A program made the translations under genes and the position numbers. Positions 25,571 through 33,899 of a stretch of DNA of 64,000 nt are shown here, in pieces. Below the pieces are notes generated by a model, which searched no databases, was not told where the DNA came from, and worked only from the letters and a program-made list of their open reading frames with translations. The DNA is from Methanobacteriota archaeon (GTDB taxonomy: Archaea; Halobacteriota; Methanomicrobia; Methanomicrobiales; Methanomicrobiaceae): positions 1 to 64,000 of the forward strand of contig JAENZA010000004.1 of assembly GCA_016841485.1 (NCBI GenBank), written 5' to 3'. Position 1 is the stretch's first letter; each line of letters begins with the position of its first letter.

Positions 25571-26536
25571 ATGGATCTGGTTACTTATCTGGAAAAAGTT
25601 GCGGACGAAGTCGACACGGCACTGGATCGCGAGTTTGGCGGTCTTCCAGGGGAACTCAACAAGGCAAGTGCCCACCTGCTGCTGGCGGGAGGAAAACGGC
25701 TTCGGCCGGCGGTCGTCATGCTTGCCGCTGATATGGTGAAAAAAGGCCGGGCAAACGAGATATTTCCCGCCGCCCTTGCCCTGGAACTCACGCACACCTT
25801 CACCCTGATTCATGATGATATCATGGACGGGGATGCGGTGCGCCGTGGTGTCCCGACGGTCCATACGGTCTGGAACGAACCGACCGGCATTCTTGCAGGC
25901 GATGTTCTCTATGCCCATGCCTTCAAACTGATATGTACCGCGATTGCCGACGATGCGGCCAAGGTCCGATCGGTGACAACGCTTGCCAACGCATGTGCAG
26001 AGCTCTGTGAAGGGCAGCACATGGACATGTCATTTGAGGTGCGCGATGACGTCGATGAATGGGAGTACATCGAGATGGTCTCAAAAAAGACTGGGGTGCT
26101 CTATGCCGCCGCCGCCGCCATCGGTGCAACCCTTGCCGGCTGCAGTGCCCAGCAGGCGCAGTCCCTCCATGAATGGGGGCTTTCCAGCGGCATCGCCTTC
26201 CAGATCCAGGATGATTACATCGACCTCGTCGCCGACGCGGAGAAAAGCGGGAAGGACCGTGCCTCCGATCTCAGACAGGGAAAGCAGACGCTTGTCGCAA
26301 TTCTTGCCCGCGAAAAGGGCATCGATCTCTCCGGGTACCGGAGAGCTGACCTCACCAATGCAGAGATTGACGAGGCAATTGCCCTCCTCGAAGAGGGCGG
26401 TGTCCTTGAAGAAGTCAGGAGCATTGCCCGGACACGGGTCGAACGGGCAAAGAGCATGCTCAGCATCTTCCCCGACTGCGATGAAAAAGACTGTCTGATG
26501 CAGATTACCGATTATTTCGTCTCACGGGGATTCTGA
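25571..26536 (+). CDS. idsA: Geranylgeranyl diphosphate synthase (trans-polyprenyl synthase)
   Basis: A 321-residue short-chain trans-prenyltransferase supplying the C15-C20 diphosphates for archaeal ether lipids. First aspartate-rich motif LIHDDIMDGDAVRRG near residues 83-97, second QIQDDYIDLVAD near 213, with GGKRLRPAV at 36. I start at MDLVTYLEK because GGTGAT lies four bases before it; in-frame ATG and GTG codons just upstream are alternatives. The stop is directly followed by gltX. Confidence 0.94.
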   Translation: MDLVTYLEKVADEVDTALDREFGGLPGELNKASAHLLLAGGKRLRPAVVMLAADMVKKGRANEIFPAALALELTHTFTLIHDDIMDGDAVRRGVPTVHTVWNEPTGILAGDVLYAHAFKLICTAIADDAAKVRSVTTLANACAELCEGQHMDMSFEVRDDVDEWEYIEMVSKKTGVLYAAAAAIGATLAGCSAQQAQSLHEWGLSSGIAFQIQDDYIDLVADAEKSGKDRASDLRQGKQTLVAILAREKGIDLSGYRRADLTNAEIDEAIALLEEGGVLEEVRSIARTRVERAKSMLSIFPDCDEKDCLMQITDYFVSRGF

Positions 26537-28222
26537 ATGGCAGTGGATCCCAAAGAATTTTTTTATCTTCACGCCCTGCGAAACGCCGTCGAGCACAACA
26601 ATGTTCCCCGGGCAGGCCCGGTTCTTGGGGCGCTCATGGGCGCACATCCCGAATTCAGGCCGCAGGCAAAGGAGCTTTCCGCAATCCTTCAGGAGATCCT
26701 GAAAGATATCGAAGGCATGTCTCCCGAAGAACGGCGTGCAAAACTCGAAGAGATGGCCCCCGAACTCCTCGAAAAAAAGGAGAAGAAGAAACGGGAAACC
26801 GGTCTTCGTCCGCTGGACAATGTCGGGCCGGATGGTGTTGTGATGAGGTTTGCCCCGAACCCGTCTGGTCCCCTTCATCTCGGGCATGCACGTGCGTCGT
26901 TTCTGAACGACTATTATGTCCGGAAATATGGCGGCAGATATGTCCTCAGGATTGAAGACACCGATCCCAAACGCGTAAACGAGGAGAATTACCAGCTGCT
27001 CCTCGATGACATCGAATGGCTGGGCCTGGACATCTCCGAGATTGTCTACCAGAGCGATCGCCTGGATATCTACTACGAGTACTGTGAAAAGCTCATTTCC
27101 ATCGGCGGGGCGTATGTCTGTACCTGTGATGCCGAGGCCTTCCGCGAGAAGAAGAACGCAAAGGTGGCGTGCCCCTGCAGGGAACAGGACCCTGAAACAA
27201 ACCTTCGCATGTGGCAGGCGATGCTGGACGGGGACTATGCCGAGGGGACGATTACGGTCCGGGTGAAGACGGATATCGAACACCCGGACCCTGCGATGCG
27301 GGACTATTCCATCTTCAGGCTGGTCGATTCCCCTCCCCATCCGCGGTGCGATGCCCGTCTCTATCCGCTGATGAACTTCTCCGTTGCCGTGGATGACCAT
27401 CTGCTCGGTATGACGCACGTGATCCGGGGCAAGGACCACATCGCAAATACCCGGAGGCAGCAGTACATCTACGAATATTTCGGGTGGGAGATGCCGGAAT
27501 ACTTCCACTACGGGCGAATGTCCATCGAAGGGGTCGTCCTCTCGACCTCGGCGATGAAGGAGGGTATTGCCCAGGGGACCTACACCGGGTGGGATGATAT
27601 TCACCTGGGAACCCTGAAGGCAATTGCCCGCCGCGGATTTAAGGCAGAAGCCGTGAGAAACGCCATGGTGGATATCGGTATCGGGCAGACGGATATCTCC
27701 TTTTCCTGGGAGAACCTGTTCGCCGCAAACAAGGCCCTGGTCGACCCGATAGCGCCGCGGTACTTCTTCGTTTCCAATCCGGTTTCCTGCATCATCGAAG
27801 GGGCGCCTGAGATTGTGGCGGAACCCTGCCTCAACCCGAACGATGCGGCTGCCGGATGCCGGCGGCTGCCGTTTACCGGGACGCTCTATGCCCCGGCAGA
27901 CGAGATACAAAAAGCAGGGATGGTCAGGTTCAAGGATCTCTTCAACGTGCGCATCGAGGACGATGCCGGGACGCCTGTCTTTGTCTATGCGGGGAGTTCA
28001 CTGGAAGAGGCACGAAGGGGGCATGCGCCCATCATCCAGTGGCTGCCGAAGGGAGAGACGGTGCAGTGCACCCTGCACACGCCAAACGGCCCTGTCGATG
28101 GGCTCTGCGAACGGGGAGTACTGAACAAATATGACAAGGTCATCCAGTTCGAACGGGTCGGCTTTGCCCGTGTGGACGAGGTTACGGAGCATCACGTCTC
28201 CGCATACTTTGCCCACCGGTAA
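26537..28222 (+). CDS. gltX: Glutamyl-tRNA synthetase, archaeal type
   Basis: A 561-residue class I synthetase with the archaeal/eukaryotic GlnRS-like C-terminal beta-barrel anticodon domain. The HIGH motif is FAPNPSGPLHLGHARASF near residue 107, preceded by a helical N-terminal appendix. The KMSKS region reads VVLSTSAMKEGI, with Ala where Lys is usual. In archaea without GlnRS such an enzyme charges both tRNA-Glu and tRNA-Gln, the latter corrected by an amidotransferase. The start overlaps nothing but follows the idsA stop immediately. A 462-codon antisense ORF here is a shadow. Confidence 0.96.
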   Translation: MAVDPKEFFYLHALRNAVEHNNVPRAGPVLGALMGAHPEFRPQAKELSAILQEILKDIEGMSPEERRAKLEEMAPELLEKKEKKKRETGLRPLDNVGPDGVVMRFAPNPSGPLHLGHARASFLNDYYVRKYGGRYVLRIEDTDPKRVNEENYQLLLDDIEWLGLDISEIVYQSDRLDIYYEYCEKLISIGGAYVCTCDAEAFREKKNAKVACPCREQDPETNLRMWQAMLDGDYAEGTITVRVKTDIEHPDPAMRDYSIFRLVDSPPHPRCDARLYPLMNFSVAVDDHLLGMTHVIRGKDHIANTRRQQYIYEYFGWEMPEYFHYGRMSIEGVVLSTSAMKEGIAQGTYTGWDDIHLGTLKAIARRGFKAEAVRNAMVDIGIGQTDISFSWENLFAANKALVDPIAPRYFFVSNPVSCIIEGAPEIVAEPCLNPNDAAAGCRRLPFTGTLYAPADEIQKAGMVRFKDLFNVRIEDDAGTPVFVYAGSSLEEARRGHAPIIQWLPKGETVQCTLHTPNGPVDGLCERGVLNKYDKVIQFERVGFARVDEVTEHHVSAYFAHR

Positions 28223-28278
28223 GGACCTCTGTTTTTTGGAAATCAATTTCTTTATGTGCGGCGTATAGAGAGAGCATT

Positions 28279-29238
28279 ATGCCAAACCTGACCATAGCCG
28301 TCCTGGGTGCCAATGGATATGCAAAAGATATCGGCAAGCCGGGGACGAGTTCTGATATCACCTTTTTCAATCTGAAGAAAGGGGAGGATACGGTCACCAT
28401 CATCGAACCGACCCGGTATCCCGAGCGTCTAGCTCCCCTCTATTATGCCGTTGCCATGTCGACGGCAGCTCTTCTCATTGTCGATGCGATCACCGCGGAA
28501 TTCGGCGAGATGGTGGTGATGCTCGATGCCCAGAAGATCACCAGGGGCTATATCGTGCTTCGCAATTACCTCGATATCTCACAGATTGCACCACTGCTCA
28601 AGGGAACGGCGGTCGAGGGATATTCGGTCATCGAGGACAACCCGATTGCAATCCGGGAACAGCTTCTTGCCGATGCCCAGTCGCTCACGTATGAGAACGC
28701 GACCGGCACTTCAGGCGTGGTCTCCGTTGATCATGCATTCAATGTGAAGGGTATCGGGACCGTCGTTTTAGGGGGTGTCGAATCGGGCACAGTCCGCCAG
28801 CATGACACCCTGACCGCCTATCCCGGTGAGCTTACCGCACAGGTGCGGTCCATACAGAAACATGATGACGATGTCACCGAGGCCTATGAAAGCGACCGGG
28901 TAGGGCTCGCACTGAAGAATATCTCTGCAGAGGTGCTGGAACGGGGAATGGTGCTCACCAATGGCCCCGGCATAAAGGTTAGTGATCGCCTGGAAGGCGC
29001 GGCGCATATCGTGAAATACTGGCCCGAGCCCCTGAAGGAGGGAATGGTCGTGCATATCGGGTACTGGATGCAGTACATCAACGGCCGTATCGTGTCGGTG
29101 GAGTCAAAGGATGACTGGCATGTACCGACCGTGGTCATAGAACTAGAAAGGGAAATGGCGTATATTCCGGGCAATACTGCCGTCATTCATTATCTTGACG
29201 GCGGCCGTCTCAGGGTTGCGGGAACAATAGATCTCTGA
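28279..29238 (+). CDS. EF-Tu/SelB-like translation factor paralogue with degenerate G domain
   Basis: A 319-residue protein with EF-Tu-like domains II and III in the second half (GTSGVVSVDHAFNVKGIGTVVLGGVESGTVRQHDTLTAYP; DRVGLALKNISAEVLERGMVLTNG). The N-terminal G-domain-like region has lost all nucleotide motifs: where the P-loop should be it reads VLGANGYAKDIGKPGTSSDI, with no DTPGH or NKxD. I believe it is the archaeal SelB-like group reported to have lost GTPase residues; function unknown. It could still bind a tRNA or ribosome through domains II-III. It stands alone after gltX with a 56-base gap. Confidence 0.8.
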   Translation: MPNLTIAVLGANGYAKDIGKPGTSSDITFFNLKKGEDTVTIIEPTRYPERLAPLYYAVAMSTAALLIVDAITAEFGEMVVMLDAQKITRGYIVLRNYLDISQIAPLLKGTAVEGYSVIEDNPIAIREQLLADAQSLTYENATGTSGVVSVDHAFNVKGIGTVVLGGVESGTVRQHDTLTAYPGELTAQVRSIQKHDDDVTEAYESDRVGLALKNISAEVLERGMVLTNGPGIKVSDRLEGAAHIVKYWPEPLKEGMVVHIGYWMQYINGRIVSVESKDDWHVPTVVIELEREMAYIPGNTAVIHYLDGGRLRVAGTIDL

Positions 29239-29244
29239 TTTTTT

Positions 29245-31050
29245 TTAAAACGGATAGACCACCGGCGCCAGCAGAACCGCCAGTATTCCCACGATGATCG
29301 TCAGCGGCGTACCGAAGAGGATGTAATCGTTCACCGTGTATCCGCCGGGTTCGTACACCATCATGTTCGTCTGGTAGCCGGCAGGGTTGATGAATGCATA
29401 GGAACAGCCCAGCATGATGACGATGATATAGGGCATGAAGGAAACGTCGAGTTCCAATGCAAGGGAATAGCCGATGGGAAACATGAATGCGGCTGCCGCG
29501 GCATTGGTGATGATATTCGTCATGATGACGCATCCGAGAAATATCGCCGCGAGGCCGGTCATCGGGCTGCCGCCGCCAAGCCGGGTGATAAAATCTGCGA
29601 CGACCTGCGATAACCCCGATGCGGTGATGGCAGATTCCAGTCCTATTGTACAGGCAAGGATGATGATCGTCGGAAAATCGATACTTTTTGCCGCCTTGTG
29701 TATGCTCAGGCACCCCGTCAGGAGCATTGCGACGGCAGCAAGAAGCGCCGCATTGATGAGCGGGAGCACCTGAAGAGCCACTGACGCGACCATCAGGGCG
29801 GTGATGACGATCGCGGTGATCACTTTGTCGGTCCGTTTGATATGATACCCGCTCAGCTCCTTTTCAACGATGAACTGCGTCTCATCCCTTCTCTCGAAGA
29901 AAAATGACTCTTCGACCTCAAGGATGATGCTATCGCCGGCCCGGATGACCGTCTCCGGCAGGGACGTCTCCATTGGCTGGCCACCCCGTGACATGCCGAC
30001 GACTTCTGTTGCAAAGAAGGAGGAATTGAGCCAGCGAAGAAAGGATATTTTGTACCCGACGGCAGGATTTGCAGGTGCGACGACCACCTCGAGCAGCCGG
30101 TTCTGGTGCCGCTCCTTGTCATTTTTCGTCGAGAGATATGCTGGTCGAAGCCCGATACGGGACCATAAATGGGAGAGTGTATCAAGGTCCGTCCAGAACA
30201 GCAGGATGTCGCCTGTCTGAAGCGCAAGGTCCGGGGAGAGGGGGATATCCTGCCCTTCACGTATGACATTTTTGAGGGATGAATCCTTCTGGTGGAGAAA
30301 CCCTGCTTCTGTGAGGGTCTTTCCGATAAGTGGCGATCGTTCTTCGACGAGAAAATCTGCGGTGTAGATTCTTTTCCAGCTCAGGTCAGGATTATTGTCG
30401 GAACGGGCACGTATCAGTAGTCCGGAAAAGCCCATGATGAAGAGGATACCGGCAACGGCACAGGGGATGGCGACCAGGGAGGGGGTGAACATGCCGATCT
30501 CCGTCATGGGTGGTGCATTCGGGTCACCGATGGCAATATATTCCGTCACGAGACCGGCGATGATAAGATTTGTCGATGTTCCGATGAGCGTGACGGCACC
30601 CCCGAGAATCGAGGCATAACTCAGCGGGATAAAGAGGCGCGATGCAGCAAGCCCGCTCGTCCGGCAGATGTCACGGATGACGGGGATCATCATGGCAACG
30701 AGAGGGGTATTATTCAGAAATGCACTTCCGACGGCAATCGTCGGGAGAAATTTTACCTGTGCCATCCTCAGATTACGGGGAATGCCGATGGCGGTGTCAA
30801 CAATCAGTGAGATGGCACCGGTCGCATACATCCCTTCTGCAACGATAAACAAAACAGCAACGGCGATCACACTTGCATTGGAAAACCCTTTCAGGAGGTC
30901 TCCGGGACCGGCCAGACCCAGCGTCATGGCAACCGTAATTGCGCTTGCGAAGAGTGCCCATGGCGGTATCTTTGTTCTGACCAGCAGTGCAAAGAGACCT
31001 ATAAGAAGAATCAGCGTCAGCCATGCATTGAGCGTTATTATCGTCGCCAT
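29245..31050 (-). CDS. SLC13/DASS-type permease with two RCK-C (TrkA-C) domains
   Basis: A 601-residue membrane transporter. The first half holds hydrophobic segments (LILLIGLFALLV, VIAVAVLFIVAEGMYATG) and the family hairpin FLNNTPLVAMMIPVI. The middle (about residues 215-395) has two soluble RCK-C domains, seen at IGKTLTEAGFLHQKDSSLKNVIREGQDIPLSPDLALQTGDILLFWTD and again at VIRAGDSIILEVEE. The rest is membrane, with ATIGLESAITASGLSQVV- and NIITNAAAAAFMFPIGYS-like segments. Substrates of such SLC13 proteins include sulfate and dicarboxylates; which applies here is unknown. It is convergent with the SelB-like gene. Confidence 0.88.
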   Translation of the reverse strand: MATIITLNAWLTLILLIGLFALLVRTKIPPWALFASAITVAMTLGLAGPGDLLKGFSNASVIAVAVLFIVAEGMYATGAISLIVDTAIGIPRNLRMAQVKFLPTIAVGSAFLNNTPLVAMMIPVIRDICRTSGLAASRLFIPLSYASILGGAVTLIGTSTNLIIAGLVTEYIAIGDPNAPPMTEIGMFTPSLVAIPCAVAGILFIMGFSGLLIRARSDNNPDLSWKRIYTADFLVEERSPLIGKTLTEAGFLHQKDSSLKNVIREGQDIPLSPDLALQTGDILLFWTDLDTLSHLWSRIGLRPAYLSTKNDKERHQNRLLEVVVAPANPAVGYKISFLRWLNSSFFATEVVGMSRGGQPMETSLPETVIRAGDSIILEVEESFFFERRDETQFIVEKELSGYHIKRTDKVITAIVITALMVASVALQVLPLINAALLAAVAMLLTGCLSIHKAAKSIDFPTIIILACTIGLESAITASGLSQVVADFITRLGGGSPMTGLAAIFLGCVIMTNIITNAAAAAFMFPIGYSLALELDVSFMPYIIVIMLGCSYAFINPAGYQTNMMVYEPGGYTVNDYILFGTPLTIIVGILAVLLAPVVYPF

Positions 31051-31253
31051 AGGAGGGTGTCCTCATCAACCCGGCAGGATATCCGTGCGTAGTACCCTCC
31101 GGCAGTCGACTGGCATGTGTCTCGTACCCTCAATTATCCAGTCGCATGATAAATTTTTGGAAGTCTCCGGGTGCAGGAACCGGGGGGGTAACTTCGGGAA
31201 AATTCGTAGTCTAGCATACGTTGATTATGATAAAAATGCAATGAACGGTACTT

Positions 31254-31991
31254 ATGAATGCAAAACCGATTATAGGGCTTGTCATTGTAGTCCTTATTGG
31301 AGCACTGCTCCTTGGCGGAACAGTGAGCGCTGAAACGGACAGTGCAGATGAACGTGTCATCCATGTCTCCGGAACAGGAAAGGTTACCACTTCTCCGGAC
31401 AGGGTCATCATCACGGTGGGCGTGGAGACGGAGCACCCGGATGCCGCGACAGCGCAACAGCAGAATGCGGCCAAGATGGATTCGGTCGTATCTGCCCTCA
31501 AGAAGCTGGGTATCCCGGCTGAGAATATCCAGACCTCGGGATACAGGATGTATTCGAGGACCACGGATGATGATTCTCCATTCAGAGGGAAGGACGTGAA
31601 GGTGTACGTGGTCAGCAACAATGTCGTCGTCACCCTGGATGACGTGACGATGGCAGGCGAGGTGATCGATACGGCTGTTGCGAGTGGCGCCAACCAGGTC
31701 AACTCCGTCCGGTTCACTCTCAGTGACGAGAAATCACAGGAACTCCGGTCGGATGCACTGCATGCCGCCGTCACCCAGGCCCGAGGCGATGCCGATGCCG
31801 TGGCTGACGCATTGGGAGTCATGATTCTAGGGGTAAAAGAAGTCAGTGTGGGCGGCAGTTACACCCCGGTCGTCTATGCGGAGGAAGCGGTTTACAGGGA
31901 TATGGGCGCAGGGTCGTATCCTGTCCCTACCCCCATTGAGGCGGGCACCATTGATGTTACGGCGACGGTCTCCGTCACCTATTTCATCTGA
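31254..31991 (+). CDS. SIMPL (DUF541) domain protein, exported
   Basis: A 245-residue secreted protein. A signal peptide or membrane anchor covers residues 1-27 (IIGLVIVVLIGALLLGGTVSA), then the SIMPL/DUF541 domain begins RVIHVSGTGKVTTSPDRVIITVGVETEHPDA and continues with NAAKMDSVVSALKKLGIPAENIQTSGY. The fold forms oligomeric rings in bacteria; the role in archaea is unknown. It ends IDVTATVSVTYFI with no lipid- or sortase-type C-terminal tail. The gene is monocistronic. Confidence 0.9.
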   Translation: MNAKPIIGLVIVVLIGALLLGGTVSAETDSADERVIHVSGTGKVTTSPDRVIITVGVETEHPDAATAQQQNAAKMDSVVSALKKLGIPAENIQTSGYRMYSRTTDDDSPFRGKDVKVYVVSNNVVVTLDDVTMAGEVIDTAVASGANQVNSVRFTLSDEKSQELRSDALHAAVTQARGDADAVADALGVMILGVKEVSVGGSYTPVVYAEEAVYRDMGAGSYPVPTPIEAGTIDVTATVSVTYFI

Positions 31992-32049
31992 ACCATTTTT
32001 TTGAGCGCCACGGTGAAACCATAATGATGCGGCGCACCCATGAATATGT

Positions 32050-32757
32050 ATGAGCATTCAATCCGGCACCATGGATGAACAGACCCGTGCAAAGAAAAAT
32101 GCCGGGTATTATGCCGCGGATATGATTGAGGACAATTCCATTGTCGGCCTCGGGACCGGTTCGACGGTATTTTTTATGATGGAACGTCTCGCCGGACGCA
32201 TCCGTGAAGGACTCAGGGTAACCGGTATTGCAACATCGTTTCAGACAGAACGCCGGGCATATGAATACAACATTCCCCTGTCGTCCCTGCACGAATCTGA
32301 TGTCATCGATATTGCCATAGACGGTGCCGACCAGATAGACCCAGCGTTTCGCCTGATCAAGGGCCGGGGGGCCGCACAGACGAGAGAGCGGTGCGTTGCC
32401 GAGGCCGCAACTTCATTTGTTGTTGTTGCAGATAAGGGAAAACTGACGGATACGCTTTCGGCTCCGGTGCCCGTGGAGGTTATGTCCTTTGCCGTACCTG
32501 TCGTGATGAAACGCCTTTCAGCGATTGGCGGCACTCCCGTTGTTCGTGAAGGGATAAAAAAAGACGGTCCGGTCATCACCGACAACGGAAATTGGATCCT
32601 CGACTGCACGTTCCCGCTCATTGAAGAGCCCGAAGTCTTGGAATGCGCAATCAACAGCCTGCCGGGCGTCCTGAGTTGTGGAATTTTTACCGAATTTACG
32701 GACAAAACAAGTATTGTTATCGGTACTCCCGAAGGAGTGGAGTATCTTTCACTCTAA
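32050..32757 (+). CDS. rpiA: Ribose-5-phosphate isomerase A
   Basis: A 235-residue aldose-ketose isomerase interconverting ribose 5-phosphate and ribulose 5-phosphate. Motifs: IVGLGTGSTVFFMMERL (phosphate loop), DIAIDGADQIDPAFRLIKGRGAAQTRERCVA (catalytic Asp/Glu region) and VVADKGKLTDTL. In methanogens using Hps it links ribulose 5-phosphate from hexulose 6-phosphate to pentose supply; Fae-Hps is encoded about 29 kb away. The last nine bases overlap the regulator on the opposite strand. Confidence 0.96.
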   Translation: MSIQSGTMDEQTRAKKNAGYYAADMIEDNSIVGLGTGSTVFFMMERLAGRIREGLRVTGIATSFQTERRAYEYNIPLSSLHESDVIDIAIDGADQIDPAFRLIKGRGAAQTRERCVAEAATSFVVVADKGKLTDTLSAPVPVEVMSFAVPVVMKRLSAIGGTPVVREGIKKDGPVITDNGNWILDCTFPLIEEPEVLECAINSLPGVLSCGIFTEFTDKTSIVIGTPEGVEYLSL

Positions 32758-33147
32758 AATCTGTTGCTGGATCTGGGAGAGATGTTCACGAACCTCACGG
32801 ATAAGCCTGAGCTGATTCTCCACTTCTTTTCTCTTATTCTCCTCGATTGTGTCCATGATTTCGCTGATCTGCTTTGAAAGCGAATAGATTTTTACCGGTC
32901 TGCCCTTACTCTCGGCCTTGGACTCGCGACTCTGGATCCATCCGTTTTCTTTGAGCGTCCGCATCGCAATGCTGACTTCGGGCTGCCGAAGATCCGTTCC
33001 CCGTTCAATGTCTCTCGATGTTGCTTCGGGAGAACTTGCAAGGTAGACCAGTACCTTGGCGACATTGCGTTTGAGACCGATCTCCGTCAGAAGATTGGAG
33101 AATTCCTCATCTTCGTCCGTGAAGATCATCACTTTTTCCATCCTCAT
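32749..33147 (-). CDS. Winged-helix transcriptional regulator (TrmB/MarR-like)
   Basis: A 132-residue DNA-binding protein. A winged helix spans about residues 12-80, with recognition region TSRDIERGTDLRQPEVSIAMRTLKENGWIQSRESKAESKGRPVKIYSLS. A C-terminal coiled coil follows (EENKRKEVENQLRLIREVREHLSQIQQQ), probably for dimerisation. There is no ligand domain. Inverted TGTA-rich repeats just upstream (33180-33198) may be its operator. It could be a global regulator related to other methanogen TrmB-like proteins; targets are unknown. Confidence 0.82.
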   Translation of the reverse strand: MRMEKVMIFTDEDEEFSNLLTEIGLKRNVAKVLVYLASSPEATSRDIERGTDLRQPEVSIAMRTLKENGWIQSRESKAESKGRPVKIYSLSKQISEIMDTIEENKRKEVENQLRLIREVREHLSQIQQQILE

Positions 33148-33179
33148 ATTCTACACCGTAAATACAACTTTAATTATTC

Positions 33180-33198
33180 AATGTACTATAAATACATT
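33180..33198. promoter_or_regulatory. Inverted repeat upstream of the winged-helix regulator (possible operator)
   Basis: AATGTACTATAAATACATT is an inverted repeat (AATGTA/TACATT with a 7-base spacer) covering a TATA-like core, 33-51 bases before the regulator start. It is followed by related words TGTATGTATAATGTATC. The position would let the regulator block its own promoter. Confidence 0.45.
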
Positions 33199-33294
33199 GG
33201 TGTATGTATAATGTATCTATATATCATTAAAAACCTTCGGATACTGTACAATCAGTTGGTTATGGGGAAAAAAGAGAATATTCGGGAGGTATTA

Positions 33295-33855
33295 TTAAAC
33301 CAATCCGAGATTCGATAAATCGGACAGAATTTTGTTTACTGCTTTCTTTGCATCTTCCGTTTGTTTTCCGCCCGTGATGATTAATTTGCCGGATCCAAAG
33401 AGGAGGACGACCACCTTCGGTTCTTCAAGGCGGTAGACCAGGCCCGGGAACTGTTCCGGTTCGTATTCAATGCGGTCAAGATTGAATCCGACAGCAATCT
33501 TATTGAGGTTGATTGGCGTCCCAAGATCCGCCGAGGTGACGATGTTCTGAACTTTATATTCAAGTTCCTTGGGGATGTCAATCCCAAGTTCTCGGAGTTT
33601 TTCGCCAAGAATTTCAAGACCCTGGGAGAGACTGTCGATGCTCTTTGCACCGGTCAGAACCACTTTGCCTGACCCAAAAACAAGGGCAGCAATTTTCGGG
33701 TTCTGCATTCGGAGGACAACGCCGGGAAACCGCTTCTTATTGTATTCGGCGTCTTTTATCTTCGATGAGATCATCTGTAGATCCAGTGAATCGGCCACTT
33801 TGGCGGAAGCAACGATATTTTCAATTTTTAAAGAATCCTCTGGATTGTGCTTCAT
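33295..33855 (-). CDS. tbp: TATA-box-binding protein
   Basis: A 186-residue TBP, the general transcription factor that bends promoter DNA and recruits TFB. Its two direct repeats are clear: LKIENIVASAKVADSLDLQMI...FPGVVLRMQNPKIAALVFGSGKVVLTGAKS and VQNIVTSADLGTPINLNKI...FPGLVYRLEEPKVVVLLFGSGKLIITGGKQ. Length is normal for archaea, without a long acidic tail. It follows acs on the same strand after only 44 bases, which hold three TATA-like elements, so it probably has its own promoter. Confidence 0.97.
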   Translation of the reverse strand: MKHNPEDSLKIENIVASAKVADSLDLQMISSKIKDAEYNKKRFPGVVLRMQNPKIAALVFGSGKVVLTGAKSIDSLSQGLEILGEKLRELGIDIPKELEYKVQNIVTSADLGTPINLNKIAVGFNLDRIEYEPEQFPGLVYRLEEPKVVVLLFGSGKLIITGGKQTEDAKKAVNKILSDLSNLGLV

Positions 33856-33860
33856 GTAGT

Positions 33861-33891
33861 ATATAAAAGGATATAAAAAGTATATAAAAAG
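33861..33891 (-). promoter_or_regulatory. Three tandem TATA elements upstream of tbp
   Basis: Read on the minus strand: CTTTTTATATA, CTTTTTATAT and CCTTTTATAT in three consecutive 10-base units ending about five bases before the tbp ATG. The distal unit is 26-35 bases upstream, which fits a leaderless start. The proximal units overlap the expected start region and could be TBP binding sites for autoregulation. Confidence 0.65.
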
Positions 33892-33899
33892 TTGGGTGA

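Noticed and set aside
26522-27910. 462-codon minus-strand ORF
   Set aside because: It is antisense to gltX, whose motifs are all intact, and its translation (rich in His, Pro and Arg) matches no family. It is a codon-bias shadow of a GC-rich gene.
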